64,000 bases of DNA from Modestobacter sp. VKM Ac-2986 (GCF_026967795.1 NZ_JAPVBH010000006.1:1-64000); one strand, 5' to 3'; shown: positions 1 to 10,746, counted from the stretch's first letter. Program-made: numbers and translations. The notes: generated from the sequence alone by a model not told the origin.

Positions 1-2
1 TG

Positions 3-221
3 CGGGTCGGGCCGGTGGAGCTGCGCGAGTCGCAGGTGATGAAGCTGTCCCGGCTGGCCGAGGGCGCCACCTACAAGGAGGCCGTGCGCACCGTGTCGAT
101 CAAGGCCCCCGTCGGGCCCGACCGCCGCACCCCGCTGCGGGACGTCGCCCTGCTGGAGAAGCTGCACACGCTGCTCACCGCCGTCCTCGCCCAGCCGGTA
201 GCCGTCGCCGCTTCCCGCTGA
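3..221 (+). CDS. mfd: Mfd transcription-repair coupling factor, C-terminal end (partial)
   Basis: Only the last ~72 codons are in the window; the reading frame is open to the left edge and stops at a TGA. Mfd is the ATP-dependent translocase that removes stalled RNA polymerase and recruits UvrA. The visible tail contains a stretch (residues reading AVRTVSIKAP followed by PLRDVALLEKL) that resembles the extreme C-terminal segment of actinobacterial Mfd, after the TRCF domain. The next conserved gene, mazG, follows mfd in Mycobacterium (Rv1020-Rv1021), which supports the call. No catalytic motif is in the visible part, so the name rests on the tail similarity and synteny. Confidence 0.7.
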   Translation, partial: RVGPVELRESQVMKLSRLAEGATYKEAVRTVSIKAPVGPDRRTPLRDVALLEKLHTLLTAVLAQPVAVAASR

Positions 222-721
222 GGGTCCTGGGCTCACTCCCGCAGCCGAGGGCCCTCGCCGGTGGGGGAGCAGGTTCGGCGCTGGGTGACCAGTCGGCCAC
301 CCCGGCGGACGACGGGCCGGTGACGGCCCGTCCAGGGGCGACCGGTGCGTCCCGGTCGATCCGCATGACCACGTGGTGGGCGCCGCGGTGGACCGGCCGA
401 TGGCGACGAGCTGGTCGGTCCCGCTGGTGCACGGTCCGGCGGGACCACGGCACGACCGGCGCGACGCCGGGGCGCCGCCCGCCCGGCCGGACGGCGTCCA
501 CGGGCCGGTGCGCGTCGGGTCGTCCCGCGTCGGCTCGAGGTGGCGGCGTCGCCCGACCGGGTGAACTCAGCACCTCGGAGGGCTGAGCGGAGGCCCGCAT
601 CGTGGGGCGACCGGGGGCAGTCGCGTGACGATCGACCCACGCGCTCGAGGACTCATCCGGAGATCGGGCGGCCGCTGCGCGTCGGCGTGCGAGCTGCCGA
701 CACGGGAGATCGAGGTGCCAG
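222..721. other. Intergenic stretch between mfd and GH16 gene
   Basis: About 500 bases without a convincing gene. The open frames on both strands here are Arg/Pro/Gly-rich and typical of chance open frames in very GC-rich DNA. The right end carries a GAGG Shine-Dalgarno-like site (713-716) in front of a CTG codon at 722 that may start the GH16 gene. Confidence 0.5.
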
Positions 722-766
722 CTGAAGACCAGTGATCGGGTCACCCACCGGCGTCGTGCGCTGCAC

Positions 767-1642
767 GTGGTCTGTGCCGTCGGCGTGCTGCTGACGACGG
801 TCGGCAGCCTGGCGGTCACCAGCCAGCTCCTGGACGGCGGGGCGGCCGGGGCCGGCGCCCAGGCCGCAGCCCCGGCCCCGGCCCCGGCCCCGGCACCCCC
901 GGCTCCAGTGGTGCCTCTCGACGGTCCTCCCGGCCTCCGGTCCGACTGGACCCCGGTCTTCGTCGACGAGTTCGACGGCCCGGTCATCGACGCGTCGAAG
1001 TGGCGCTCGAACCGTTACGGCGGGGAGACGAACGACGGGGCGTTCAACCCCGAGATCGAGGACGCCTACTACTCACCGGGCAACGTCAGCGTCGTGGACG
1101 GCACGGCCGCCCTGACCATCCAGCCGGATCCGCGCACCGTGGACGGGGTCGAGTACACCCACTCGTCCGGGTGCATGACGACACAGGGCAACTTCCTCGC
1201 GCAGGACGGTGACTACATAGAGGCGCGCATCTGGATCCCGATCGGGGACGGTCTCTGGCCCGCGTTCTGGACCGTCCCGGACGACAGATGGCCCCCGGAG
1301 ATCGACATCATGGAGTACTTCGACACCTCGATCCTGCGGCCCCCGGCCTTCGTCTACCACTTCCCGGGACCCGTCGGCATGAGGGGCGAGCACTCGATCC
1401 AGCCGTACGGCGACGCAGCCGTCGACTACCGCGACTCGTGGCACACGTACGGACTGCTCCGGACGCAGGGGCGGGTGGTGCCCTACCTCGACGGTGTCGC
1501 CTACCCCGAGGCGGGTGTGTCGGCAGGGGTGGACGACCTGCCGCAGTTCCTCACGCTCAACCTCGCGATGTACACCGACCGAGCGCCGACGCCGGGGACG
1601 CAGATGCGGATCGACTGGGTGCGGGTCTGGCGACCGAGCTGA
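767..1642 (+). CDS. Secreted glycoside hydrolase family 16 protein
   Basis: Likely secreted endo-beta-glucanase or related GH16 enzyme cleaving beta-1,3/1,4 glycans. The GH16 catalytic signature ExDxxE is visible as EIDIMEY around residue 180, with the nucleophile and acid/base glutamates in place. The N-terminus is a hydrophobic signal segment followed by a low-complexity Ala-Pro linker. From GTG 767 the product is 291 aa. That start gives a signal peptide with no basic n-region; reading from the in-frame CTG at 722 adds MKTSDRVTHRRRALH, a classic basic n-region, with GAGG 6 nt upstream, so the true start may be CTG 722. The gene stands alone between mfd and mazG and interrupts the mycobacterial order. 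Confidence 0.85.
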   Translation: MVCAVGVLLTTVGSLAVTSQLLDGGAAGAGAQAAAPAPAPAPAPPAPVVPLDGPPGLRSDWTPVFVDEFDGPVIDASKWRSNRYGGETNDGAFNPEIEDAYYSPGNVSVVDGTAALTIQPDPRTVDGVEYTHSSGCMTTQGNFLAQDGDYIEARIWIPIGDGLWPAFWTVPDDRWPPEIDIMEYFDTSILRPPAFVYHFPGPVGMRGEHSIQPYGDAAVDYRDSWHTYGLLRTQGRVVPYLDGVAYPEAGVSAGVDDLPQFLTLNLAMYTDRAPTPGTQMRIDWVRVWRPS

Positions 1643-1725
1643 GGCCGTGAGCGGCGTCGCGGCCGTGGTGCACGGAGCGGGACCTGCGGCGGGCGCTGTC
1701 CGGGAGGGCAGCGGAGACTGAGGGG

Positions 1726-2637
1726 GTGCCGGCACCCACCTTCGTCACCGTCAGCCCTCGACTGCCCGGGCTCCTCGGCCCTGCAGCCTGGCAGCTGGTC
1801 TCCGCAGCCGACCGGCTGGTCGCGCTGCCGGGGGCGGTCGCCACGGCGGAGGCGCTCCGTGTCGCGGGGACGTCCGTCACCGACCTCGCCTCCCTCGCCG
1901 AGGTGCCCGCCGGCGCGGTCTGCCTGCTCACCCCGGCCGAGGTCCCCGAGGGCGCGACGGTCCTCGCCGGCGCCCCCGAGCCACCCGGCGCCCGGCTGCT
2001 GGACGTCGTCGCGGTGATGGACCGGCTGCGCTCACCCGGCGGCTGCCCCTGGGACGCCGAGCAGACCCACGCCTCGCTGCGCGGTTACCTGCTGGAGGAG
2101 GCGCACGAGGCCTACGACGCCATCGTCGAGGAGGACCCGGTCGGCATGCGCGAGGAGCTCGGCGACGTGCTGCTGCAGGTCGCGTTCCACGCCCGGGTGG
2201 CCCAGGAGGCGCCCTTCGGCGTCCCCTTCGACGTCGACGACGTCGCCGGTGACCTGGTCGAGAAGCTGGTGCGCCGGCACCCGCACGTGTTCGCCGACGC
2301 CGGGCCCCGGGACGTCGCCCAGGTCGAGGCCGGCTGGGACGAGATCAAGAAGACCGAGAAGCAGCGCCGCTCGCCGACCGAGGGCGTCTCCCGCTCGCAG
2401 CCGGCCACCTCCTGGGGCGCCGCACTGGCCGGCCGGGCCGCGCGGGCCGGGCTGCCGACCCCGCCGGCCGCCGAGCTGACCGCGACCGACGCCGCCGAGC
2501 TGGGGGAGCAGCTGCTCGGCATCGTCGTCGCCGCCCGGGAGCGCGGCTGGGACGCCGAGGACGCGCTGCGCACCGCCGTCCGCCGGTACGCCGACGCCCT
2601 GGACGCCGCCGCCCACGCCCGCACCCCGGAGGCGTAG
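1726..2637 (+). CDS. mazG: MazG nucleoside triphosphate pyrophosphohydrolase
   Basis: Hydrolyses (d)NTPs to NMP and PPi, house-cleaning damaged or excess nucleotides. Residues ~85-200 carry the MazG core: a CPWDAEQTH motif, then LLEEAHEAYDA and REELGDVLLQV, whose paired Glu and Asp residues bind Mg2+. An N-terminal extension of ~85 residues is present, as in other actinobacterial MazG proteins. The GTG start at 1726 lies 6 nt after a GAGACT hexamer (1714-1719), suggesting a leaderless transcript. Order mfd-mazG-(x)-eno matches Mycobacterium. 303 aa. Confidence 0.93.
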   Translation: MPAPTFVTVSPRLPGLLGPAAWQLVSAADRLVALPGAVATAEALRVAGTSVTDLASLAEVPAGAVCLLTPAEVPEGATVLAGAPEPPGARLLDVVAVMDRLRSPGGCPWDAEQTHASLRGYLLEEAHEAYDAIVEEDPVGMREELGDVLLQVAFHARVAQEAPFGVPFDVDDVAGDLVEKLVRRHPHVFADAGPRDVAQVEAGWDEIKKTEKQRRSPTEGVSRSQPATSWGAALAGRAARAGLPTPPAAELTATDAAELGEQLLGIVVAARERGWDAEDALRTAVRRYADALDAAAHARTPEA

Positions 2638-2775
2638 GGCCCTGCCTCGCCCGGCTGTGGGTGAGCACACGGCCGGGACGGGGGCCACGCCCAGCAGCGG
2701 CACCTAACGTGGAGCGTTCCGGCCAACGGCGTGCCCGGTCCTCCCGCCCGCGCCACCGCCAGGAGCTGCTGCCGC

Positions 2776-4047
2776 ATGCCCGTGTCCTCCCCGTTCGTCC
2801 TCGCCGCCGACGACACCGTCTCCGAGGTGCTGCCGCAGTCCACCTGGCTGCTGCTCCTGGTCGTGGTCGGCGCCGCGCTGGCCGCCTGGCTGGTCGCGGT
2901 GGCCATCGGCACCGTCGTCCGCCGCTTCGCCGGCCGCAGCACGGCCGTCGCCGACCTGTCCCGGCGCGGACGCCGTCCGCTGCGGGTGCTGCTGGTGCTC
3001 GTCGCGGTCACGGTGGTGCTGGACTCGGCGACCCGCGTCGGGGAGTGGCGCGACGTCGTCGTCCGGGTGCTGGGGCTGGCGCTGATCGCGGTGGTCGCCT
3101 GGCTGGTCGCGGTGGCCGCCTTCGTCGTGGAGGACCTCGCGCTGGCCCGCTACGACGTCGACGTCGTGGACAACCGGCACGCCCGCCGGGTGCGCACCCA
3201 GGTCACGCTGGTGCGCCGGCTGACCGTGGCGGTGCTGGCCCTGCTGGCGATCGCCGGGATGCTGCTCACCTTCCCCGCGGCCCGGGCGGCCGGCACCTCG
3301 ATCCTGGCCAGCGCCGGGGTGCTGTCGGTCGTGGCGGGTCTGGCCGCGCAGACCTCGCTGGCCAACGTGTTCGCCGGGCTGCAGCTGGCCTTCACCGACG
3401 CCATCCGGGTCGACGACGTCGTGGTCGTGCAGGAGGAGTGGGGGCGGATCGAGGAGATCACGCTGACCTACGTCGTCGTCCACGTCTGGGACGACCGCCG
3501 GCTGGTGCTGCCCTCCACGTACTTCACGACGACGCCCTTCCAGAACTGGACCCGCACCGAGTCCGCGGTCCTGGGCTCGATCGAGATCGACGTCGACTGG
3601 ACGACGCCGTTCGACGAGATGCGCACCGCCCTGGACCGGATGCTGGAGGAGAACAACCTCTGGGACGAACGGGTCAAGGTCCTGCAGGTGACCGACGCGG
3701 TGGGCTCGGTGATCCGGGTCCGGGTGCTGGTCAGCGCCAAGGACGGGCCGACCCTGTTCGACCTGCGCTGCCAGGTGCGCGAGGCGCTGGTGGTCTGGCT
3801 GCAGCGCGAGCACGGCGCCTCGCTGCCGCGGGTCCGCACCGAGGGCGTGGGCGGCTTCGGCGTCGAGCGCGTCCCGGCTCCCGCGTCGCCGGGGTCCACG
3901 GACGCCGTCACCTCACCCAACGCCGGCCTGTTCACCGGCAGCGTCGAGGCCCGGGAGCGGTCGAGGGCCTTCGCCGGCCCCAGCCCCGAGGAGCTCGCCG
4001 AACGGTCCCGCAACACCGCCGAGTCCAGGGACGACCGGCCCGCCTGA
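2776..4047 (+). CDS. MscS-family mechanosensitive channel protein
   Basis: Small-conductance mechanosensitive channel-type inner-membrane protein, about 423 aa from ATG 2776, chosen because AGGAG (2761-2765) lies 10 nt upstream; an upstream GTG at 2731 is also in frame. Three to four N-terminal hydrophobic helices occupy roughly residues 15-170. The pore-lining helix and beta-domain follow (SVVAGLAAQTSLANVFAGLQ, then DAIRVDDVVVV and LVLPSTYF), which are characteristic MscS motifs. The C-terminal ~60 residues are a hydrophilic tail with charged Arg/Glu stretches. It ends 14 nt from the convergent membrane-protein gene. Ion specificity cannot be judged from sequence. Confidence 0.9.
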   Translation: MPVSSPFVLAADDTVSEVLPQSTWLLLLVVVGAALAAWLVAVAIGTVVRRFAGRSTAVADLSRRGRRPLRVLLVLVAVTVVLDSATRVGEWRDVVVRVLGLALIAVVAWLVAVAAFVVEDLALARYDVDVVDNRHARRVRTQVTLVRRLTVAVLALLAIAGMLLTFPAARAAGTSILASAGVLSVVAGLAAQTSLANVFAGLQLAFTDAIRVDDVVVVQEEWGRIEEITLTYVVVHVWDDRRLVLPSTYFTTTPFQNWTRTESAVLGSIEIDVDWTTPFDEMRTALDRMLEENNLWDERVKVLQVTDAVGSVIRVRVLVSAKDGPTLFDLRCQVREALVVWLQREHGASLPRVRTEGVGGFGVERVPAPASPGSTDAVTSPNAGLFTGSVEARERSRAFAGPSPEELAERSRNTAESRDDRPA

Positions 4048-4061
4048 CCGGGGTCCTTCAA

Positions 4062-6394
<2,333 letters not shown>

Positions 6395-6401
6395 TCCCCG
6401 T

Positions 6402-6929
6402 ATGAGCACCGCCCGCACCCGTCGCGCCCGGCCCGGTGGCTCCCGCCGCCGGACCTCGTCGCGGCCGGTGCGGGCGGGCTCGCGCGGTGCCGCCGACAGC
6501 CGGCCCGGCCGGCGCACCACCCGCAACCCGGCGCGCACCACGCCGGTCAGCCGGGGACCGCGGTTCACCGGCCGCACGGTGCTGCTCGCCGCGACCGTGC
6601 TGCTGCTGGCGCTGACCCTCGCCGGGCCGCTGCGGCAGTACGTCGCCGGCCGCCAGCAGCTGGCCGAGCTGGCCGCCGAGCAGTCCGCGCTGTCCCAGCG
6701 CGCCGCCGACCTGCAGGCGCAGCTGGACCAGCGCACCGACCCCGCCTACATCGAGCAGCAGGCCCGCGAGCGGCTCACCCTCGTGCCGCCGGGCAGCCGG
6801 CTGGTCATCGTCGGGGACGACGGCGGCCCCGGTGACACGGCCGAGGTGCCCACCGGTGTGCCCGACCCCGGCGCCCCGCTGCCCTGGTACGAGGCGCTGC
6901 TGGACTCGGTGGCCCGAGCCGACGGCTGA
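6402..6929 (+). CDS. ftsB: FtsB/DivIC-type septum formation initiator protein
   Basis: Single-pass divisome protein that joins FtsL/FtsQ-type partners at the septum. 175 aa: a basic, Arg-rich cytoplasmic tail (residues 1-55), one transmembrane helix (~58-78), then a short coiled coil (QQLAELAAEQSALSQRAADL) and the family signature PAYIEQQARERLTLVPPGS. It starts 7 nt after eno, so the two are probably co-transcribed, as in Mycobacterium (Rv1023-Rv1024). The ATG at 6402 replaces a longer frame that overlaps eno. Confidence 0.88.
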   Translation: MSTARTRRARPGGSRRRTSSRPVRAGSRGAADSRPGRRTTRNPARTTPVSRGPRFTGRTVLLAATVLLLALTLAGPLRQYVAGRQQLAELAAEQSALSQRAADLQAQLDQRTDPAYIEQQARERLTLVPPGSRLVIVGDDGGPGDTAEVPTGVPDPGAPLPWYEALLDSVARADG

Positions 6930-6941
6930 CGGACCCCGTTG

Positions 6942-6986
6942 CCCCCCACCACGGGCGAGCTCGCGGCGGGACCCTGCAACGGGGCC
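6942..6986 (+). repeat. Intergenic hairpin repeat, copy A
   Basis: A 45-nt block between ftsB and the DUF501 gene. It aligns without gaps to 20716-20760 at about 37 of 45 positions, and its right half recurs inverted at 13859-13889. The copy is folded by an outer 9-bp stem (6934-6942 with 6976-6984), so it can act as a terminator-like hairpin. Confidence 0.7.
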
Positions 6987-7033
6987 GGAGGGGCCGTGTG
7001 CGAGGCGCAGTCGCTGTCACGCAGACTCGGGGT

Positions 7034-7612
7034 GTGAGCGAGCGCCCGACCGGAGAAGTGAGCAGCCCCGACGGCCCCGGGCCGGTGGTGGCCCCGCCGT
7101 CCCCGCCGGTCACCGAGGAGGAGCGCGCCGTCGTCGGCCGCCAGCTCGGCCGTCCGCCGCGGGCCCTGGTCGGGGTGGCGCACCGCTGCCCGTGCGGCCA
7201 GCCCGACGTCGTCGAGACCTCGCCCCGGCTGGAGGACGGCACCCCGTTCCCCACGCTGTACTACCTGACCTGCCCGCGGGCGACCGCCGCGGCCAGCCGG
7301 CTGGAGTCCGCCGGCCGGATGCGGGAGTGGCAGGAGGAGCTGGGCCGAGACCCCGAGCTCGCCGCCGCCTACCTCGCCGCCCACGAGAGCTTCCTGGCCA
7401 CCCGCGACGCCCGGGACGTGCTGCCCACCCGGGCCACCGCCGGCGGCATGCCCGACCGGGTCAAGTGCCTGCACGCCCTCGCCGGCCATGCCCTGGCCGC
7501 CGGCCCGGGGGTGAACCCCATCGGTGACCGTGCGGTCGCCGAGATGGGGGAGTGGTGGGCCGCCGGCCCGTGCGCCCAGCCCAGCCCCACCGACCCGGAG
7601 GACGTGCGATGA
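7034..7612 (+). CDS. DUF501 family protein
   Basis: Conserved actinobacterial protein of unknown function lying between ftsB and ppx, as Rv1025 does in Mycobacterium. 192 aa from GTG 7034; an upstream GTG (6998) is in frame, but CAGACT at 7022-7027 lies exactly 6 nt before 7034, matching the leaderless spacing of neighbours. The conserved core has RPPRALVGVAHRCPCGQPDVVET, FPTLYYLTCPR and the C-terminal GGMPDRVKCLHALAGHALAAGPGVNPIGD, with Cys and His residues that could bind metal. Its stop overlaps the ppx start by ATGA, so translation is coupled. Confidence 0.85.
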   Translation: MSERPTGEVSSPDGPGPVVAPPSPPVTEEERAVVGRQLGRPPRALVGVAHRCPCGQPDVVETSPRLEDGTPFPTLYYLTCPRATAAASRLESAGRMREWQEELGRDPELAAAYLAAHESFLATRDARDVLPTRATAGGMPDRVKCLHALAGHALAAGPGVNPIGDRAVAEMGEWWAAGPCAQPSPTDPEDVR

Positions 7613-8529
7613 GGGTCGCTGCCATCGACTGCGGCACCAACTCCATCCGGCTGCTGGTCGCCGACGTCCCGCCCGAGGGCCCGGCGACCGACCTGCTGCG
7701 CCGGATGGAGGTGGTCCGGCTCGGCCAGGGCGTCGACGCCACCGGCCGGCTCGCCCCGGAGGCGATCGAGCGCACCCGCCTGGTGCTGGCCGAGTACGCC
7801 GCGCAGGCCCGCGAGCTCGGTGCCGAGCGGGTGCGGATGGTCGCCACCAGCGCCAGCCGGGACGCCGCCAACCGGGCCGACTTCGAGCAGATGGTGCTGA
7901 CCACCCTCGGCCAGCTGCCCGACGTGGTCCCCGGGGTGGAGGAGGCTGGGCTGTCCTTCCTCGGCGCCACCGCGTCGCTGACCGGGATCACCGCGCCGTA
8001 CCTGGTCGTGGACATCGGCGGCGGGTCGACGGAGTTCGTCCTCGGTGACGCCGAGGGGGTGCGGGCCGCCCGCTCGGTCGACATCGGCTGCGTGCGGCTC
8101 ACCGAGCGGCACCTGCGCAGCGACCCGCCGCCGCCGGACGAGGTGCAGGGCGCCGAGGCCGACATCCGGGCCGCGCTCGCGCTGGTCGCCGCCGAGGTGC
8201 CGGTGGGGGAGACGGTGACCCTGGTCGGGGTGGCCGGCACGGTCACCACCGTGGCCGCGCTCGCCCTCGGGCTGCCCGCCTACGACCCGGACGCCATCCA
8301 CGGCTCGCGCATCCCGGTCGCCGCCGTCCGCTCGGTCGCCGCAGGGCTGCTCACCGCGACCCGCGCCAAGCGGGCCGCGTACCCGGTCATGCACCCCGGC
8401 CGGGTCGACGTCATCGGCGCGGGCTCGCTGATCCTGCGGGTGGTCATGGACGCCTTCGACCTCGACGAGGTCGTCGTCAGCGAGCACGACATCCTCGACG
8501 GCATCGCCCTCCGCCTCGCCCGCGACTGA
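7609..8529 (+). CDS. ppx: Ppx/GppA family exopolyphosphatase
   Basis: Actin-like ATPase-fold enzyme that removes terminal phosphates from polyphosphate or hydrolyses pppGpp. 306 aa, the short form lacking the C-terminal HD region, as in mycobacterial Rv1026. Seen: the N-terminal phosphate-1 loop AAIDCGTNSIRLLVAD, the VATSASRDAANR region with catalytic-side Arg/Asp, the phosphate-2 loop VVDIGGGSTEFVLG, and GVAGTVTTVAAL. ATG 7609 overlaps the previous stop. A strong bidirectional terminator follows. Confidence 0.92.
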   Translation: MRVAAIDCGTNSIRLLVADVPPEGPATDLLRRMEVVRLGQGVDATGRLAPEAIERTRLVLAEYAAQARELGAERVRMVATSASRDAANRADFEQMVLTTLGQLPDVVPGVEEAGLSFLGATASLTGITAPYLVVDIGGGSTEFVLGDAEGVRAARSVDIGCVRLTERHLRSDPPPPDEVQGAEADIRAALALVAAEVPVGETVTLVGVAGTVTTVAALALGLPAYDPDAIHGSRIPVAAVRSVAAGLLTATRAKRAAYPVMHPGRVDVIGAGSLILRVVMDAFDLDEVVVSEHDILDGIALRLARD

Positions 8530-8536
8530 CCACCCT

Positions 8537-8566
8537 GTGGGGCCGTGTTCGCGAACACGGCCCCAC
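8537..8566. terminator. Bidirectional terminator hairpin
   Basis: A 30-bp perfect palindrome (GTGGGGCCGTGTTCG followed by its complement) lies between the convergent ppx and DUF4235 genes. No T-tract is needed or seen, as is common in actinobacteria. Confidence 0.8.
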
Positions 8567-8574
8567 CGGGTGCT

Positions 8575-8883
8575 TCAGGCGGCGCTGTCGGCGTTCATGT
8601 CCGGGGGCAGCTCGCCGGTGATCGCCTCGTAGACCGCGGTGGCCGCGCGCGCGGCCACCAGCCGGCCGGCCGCCACGAGGACGCCGGAGACCGCGGCCCA
8701 GGCGAGCGCCTCGCCCCAGCCGACGCCGGGGGCGGCCGGGTTCTTCGGCGGCGGGTAGCCCCGCACCTTCTCCCACGCCATGTCGGCGAGCTTCTTGACC
8801 ACGATCCCGGTCGGGACGGCCAGCCCGAGCCCGAGGAGCTTGTAGAGCCCGGGCTCCTTCTCCGCCTGCTTCTTCTTCGCCAC
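8575..8883 (-). CDS. DUF4235 small membrane protein
   Basis: 102 aa from GTG 8883, beginning with a Lys-rich VAKKKQAEKE stretch. Two hydrophobic segments (LLGLGLAVPTGIVVKKLAD and GEALAWAAVSGVLVAAGRLVAARA) flank a short loop, the usual DUF4235 layout. Function unknown. It is convergent with ppx and divergent from the uracil-DNA glycosylase gene. Much longer readings upstream run through the glycosylase promoter and are not credible. Confidence 0.75.
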   Translation of the reverse strand: MAKKKQAEKEPGLYKLLGLGLAVPTGIVVKKLADMAWEKVRGYPPPKNPAAPGVGWGEALAWAAVSGVLVAAGRLVAARAATAVYEAITGELPPDMNADSAA

Positions 8884-8944
8884 GACCCGATCCTGCCCCA
8901 GGGGGCCTGCGGCGCGCCCACCGGTCGCGTGCTCTGCTGGTGCC

Positions 8945-9724
8945 ATGGCACGCGACGCCGACGGCTTCCCGGTCACCCGCAGCGCCGGCGGGGTGCGGCG
9001 CGGGGCCGCCGGGTCCCGGGAGCTCGCCGTCCTCGACGAGCGCATCTCCGGCTGCCGCGCCTGTCCCCGGCTGGTCGCCTGGCGCGAGGAGGTCGCCGAG
9101 GTCAAGCGGGCCTCGTTCCGCGACGAGGAGTACTGGGGCCGCCCGGTGCCCGGCCTCGGGCCGGCCGACGCCCGGATCGCCGTCGTCGGGCTGGCGCCGG
9201 CCGCGCACGGCGGGAACCGCACCGGCCGGGTGTTCACCGGTGACCGCAGCGGCGACTGGATCTTCGCCGCGCTGTGGCGGGCCGGGTTGGCCAACCAGCC
9301 GACCTCGGTCCACAAGGACGACGGGCTGGCCCTCACCGACGTCCGGGTGTGCGCCGCCGTCCGCTGCGCCCCGCCGGCCAACGCCCCGACGCCGGAGGAG
9401 CGGGACACCTGCTCGCCGTGGCTGGCCCGCGAGCTGGCGCTGCTGCCCCGGCTGCGGGTGGTCGTCGTCCTCGGTGGGTTCGGCTGGCAGGCGCTGTGGC
9501 CGGTGCTGGCCGAGGCGGGGGTGCCGCTGCCCCGGCCGCGGCCGGCCTTCGGGCACGGGGTCGAGGTGTCGCTGACCGGACCGAACGGGCCGCTGACCCT
9601 GCTGGGCAGCTACCACGTCAGCCAGCAGAACACCTTCACCGGCAAGCTGACCGAGCCGATGCTCGACGCCGTCCTCGGCCGCGCGACGGAGCTGGCAAGC
9701 TCACGCACCGACGAGCCCTCGTAG
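8945..9724 (+). CDS. Uracil-DNA glycosylase, family 5 (UdgB-like)
   Basis: Base-excision repair enzyme removing uracil and related bases from DNA. 259 aa. Motif 1 is GLAPAAHGGNRTGRVFTGDRSGDW; lack of the catalytic Asp of family 4 and the Ala-His pair are typical of family 5. Motif 3 is GSYHVSQQNTFTGKLT. Cysteines at CRACPRL near the N-terminus and CAAVRCAPP plus DTCSPW later fit a 4Fe-4S cluster. The last ten bases overlap the predicted tRNA (9715-9788) on the same strand, an uncommon arrangement. Confidence 0.93.
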   Translation: MARDADGFPVTRSAGGVRRGAAGSRELAVLDERISGCRACPRLVAWREEVAEVKRASFRDEEYWGRPVPGLGPADARIAVVGLAPAAHGGNRTGRVFTGDRSGDWIFAALWRAGLANQPTSVHKDDGLALTDVRVCAAVRCAPPANAPTPEERDTCSPWLARELALLPRLRVVVVLGGFGWQALWPVLAEAGVPLPRPRPAFGHGVEVSLTGPNGPLTLLGSYHVSQQNTFTGKLTEPMLDAVLGRATELASSRTDEPS

Positions 9725-9788
9725 CCCAATCGGCAGAGGCAGGCCCCTTAAAAGGGTCCCAGTGTCGGTTCGAACCCGACCGGGGGCA
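9715..9788 (+). tRNA. tRNA with UAA (Leu) anticodon, short variable loop
   Basis: A 74-nt cloverleaf can be folded: a 7-bp acceptor stem (GCCCTCG with CGGGGGC, one T-G pair), a weak 3-bp D stem, a 5-bp anticodon stem with loop CTTAAAA (anticodon TAA, positions 34-36), and a perfect T arm GTCGG-TTCGAAC-CCGAC. The discriminator is A73, as for leucine, and CCA is not encoded. Bacterial leucine tRNAs are normally class II with a long variable arm; this one has only about 5 nt. It begins inside the last codons of the uracil-DNA glycosylase gene. Confidence 0.75.
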
Positions 9789-9903
9789 CTCGTCCGGGTG
9801 ACCGGGGCGGGGCGGGAACTAGCCGCCCCCACGTGGCGTTGGAACAGACAGCGTGGGGCGTACACAGCCCCACGGCCCGACCAGTCACCTCGAGGAGATG
9901 ACG

Positions 9904-10728
9904 ATGCCCAGCAGCAACCCGGCCTTCAGCCGGGGCTTCGCCGCGGCCGGCAACAGCCCGTACGCCGGCTGGGGCGCAGGCCCGCAGCCGACCACCGGCG
10001 GAGCGCCCACCCAGTACGACCCGTACGGCAAGCCGGTCCAGTCGCCGTACGCCGCGACCGACCGCGCCTACATGACGATGGACGACGTCGTCACCAAGAC
10101 CGGCATCAGCTTCCTGGTGACGGTGCTGTCCGCCGCCGCCACCTGGGCGCTCCTGCCCCAGGGCCTGGCCTGGGGCCTGGCACTGCCGTCGGTGCTGGTC
10201 GCGTTCGTGCTCGGCATGGTGATCTCGTTCAAGCAGATCGCCAACCCGGCCGCGACGCTGGCCTACGGCATCCTGTACGGCGTCGCGCTCGGCGCCATCA
10301 GCGAGGCCTTCAACGACATCTACCCCGGCATCGTCATGCAGGCGCTCATCGGCACGTTCGGCGTCTTCGCCGGCATGCTGGTCGTCTACAAGACCGGCGC
10401 CATCCGGGTCACCCCGAAGCTGACCCGCTGGGTCGTCGGCGCCCTCGTCGGTGCCCTCGTGCTCACGCTGGTCAACGTCGTGGTCGGCCTCTTCACCGAC
10501 GGTGACCCGCTGAACCTGCGCGACGGCGGCCCGGTCGCCATCGGCTTCAGCCTGCTGATGATCGGCATCGCGGCGTTCATGCTGCTGCTGGACTTCGACG
10601 CCGCCGACGAGGCCATCCGCCGCGGCGCCCCGCCGAAGTTCGCCTGGTACATCGCCTTCGGCCTGCTCGTCACGGTCGTCTGGCTGTACATGGAGATCCT
10701 GCGTCTCCTGTCGTACTTCCGCGAGTGA
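9904..10728 (+). CDS. Bax inhibitor-1/YccA family membrane protein
   Basis: 274-aa integral membrane protein. After a Gly/Pro/Ala-rich cytoplasmic N-terminus of ~60 residues come seven hydrophobic helices, ending with the conserved pattern LDFDAADEAIRRGAPPKFAWYIAFGLL, whose acidic residues correspond to the pH-sensing di-aspartyl area of BI-1 proteins. YEILRLLSYF-like tail (MEILRLLSYFRE) is also family-typical. Start ATG 9904 has GAGGAG 6 nt upstream (9892-9897); an in-frame ATG at 9898 abuts that site. The family leaks calcium or affects membrane-protein turnover; role here unknown. Confidence 0.9.
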   Translation: MPSSNPAFSRGFAAAGNSPYAGWGAGPQPTTGGAPTQYDPYGKPVQSPYAATDRAYMTMDDVVTKTGISFLVTVLSAAATWALLPQGLAWGLALPSVLVAFVLGMVISFKQIANPAATLAYGILYGVALGAISEAFNDIYPGIVMQALIGTFGVFAGMLVVYKTGAIRVTPKLTRWVVGALVGALVLTLVNVVVGLFTDGDPLNLRDGGPVAIGFSLLMIGIAAFMLLLDFDAADEAIRRGAPPKFAWYIAFGLLVTVVWLYMEILRLLSYFRE

Positions 10729-10746
10729 GCTGACCCAGCACCAACC

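Noticed and set aside
175-987. Minus-strand ORFs of 135-270 codons opposite the mfd-GH16 gap
   Set aside because: Low-complexity Arg/Pro/Ala composition, no ribosome site, and they run opposite the GH16 signal and linker region.
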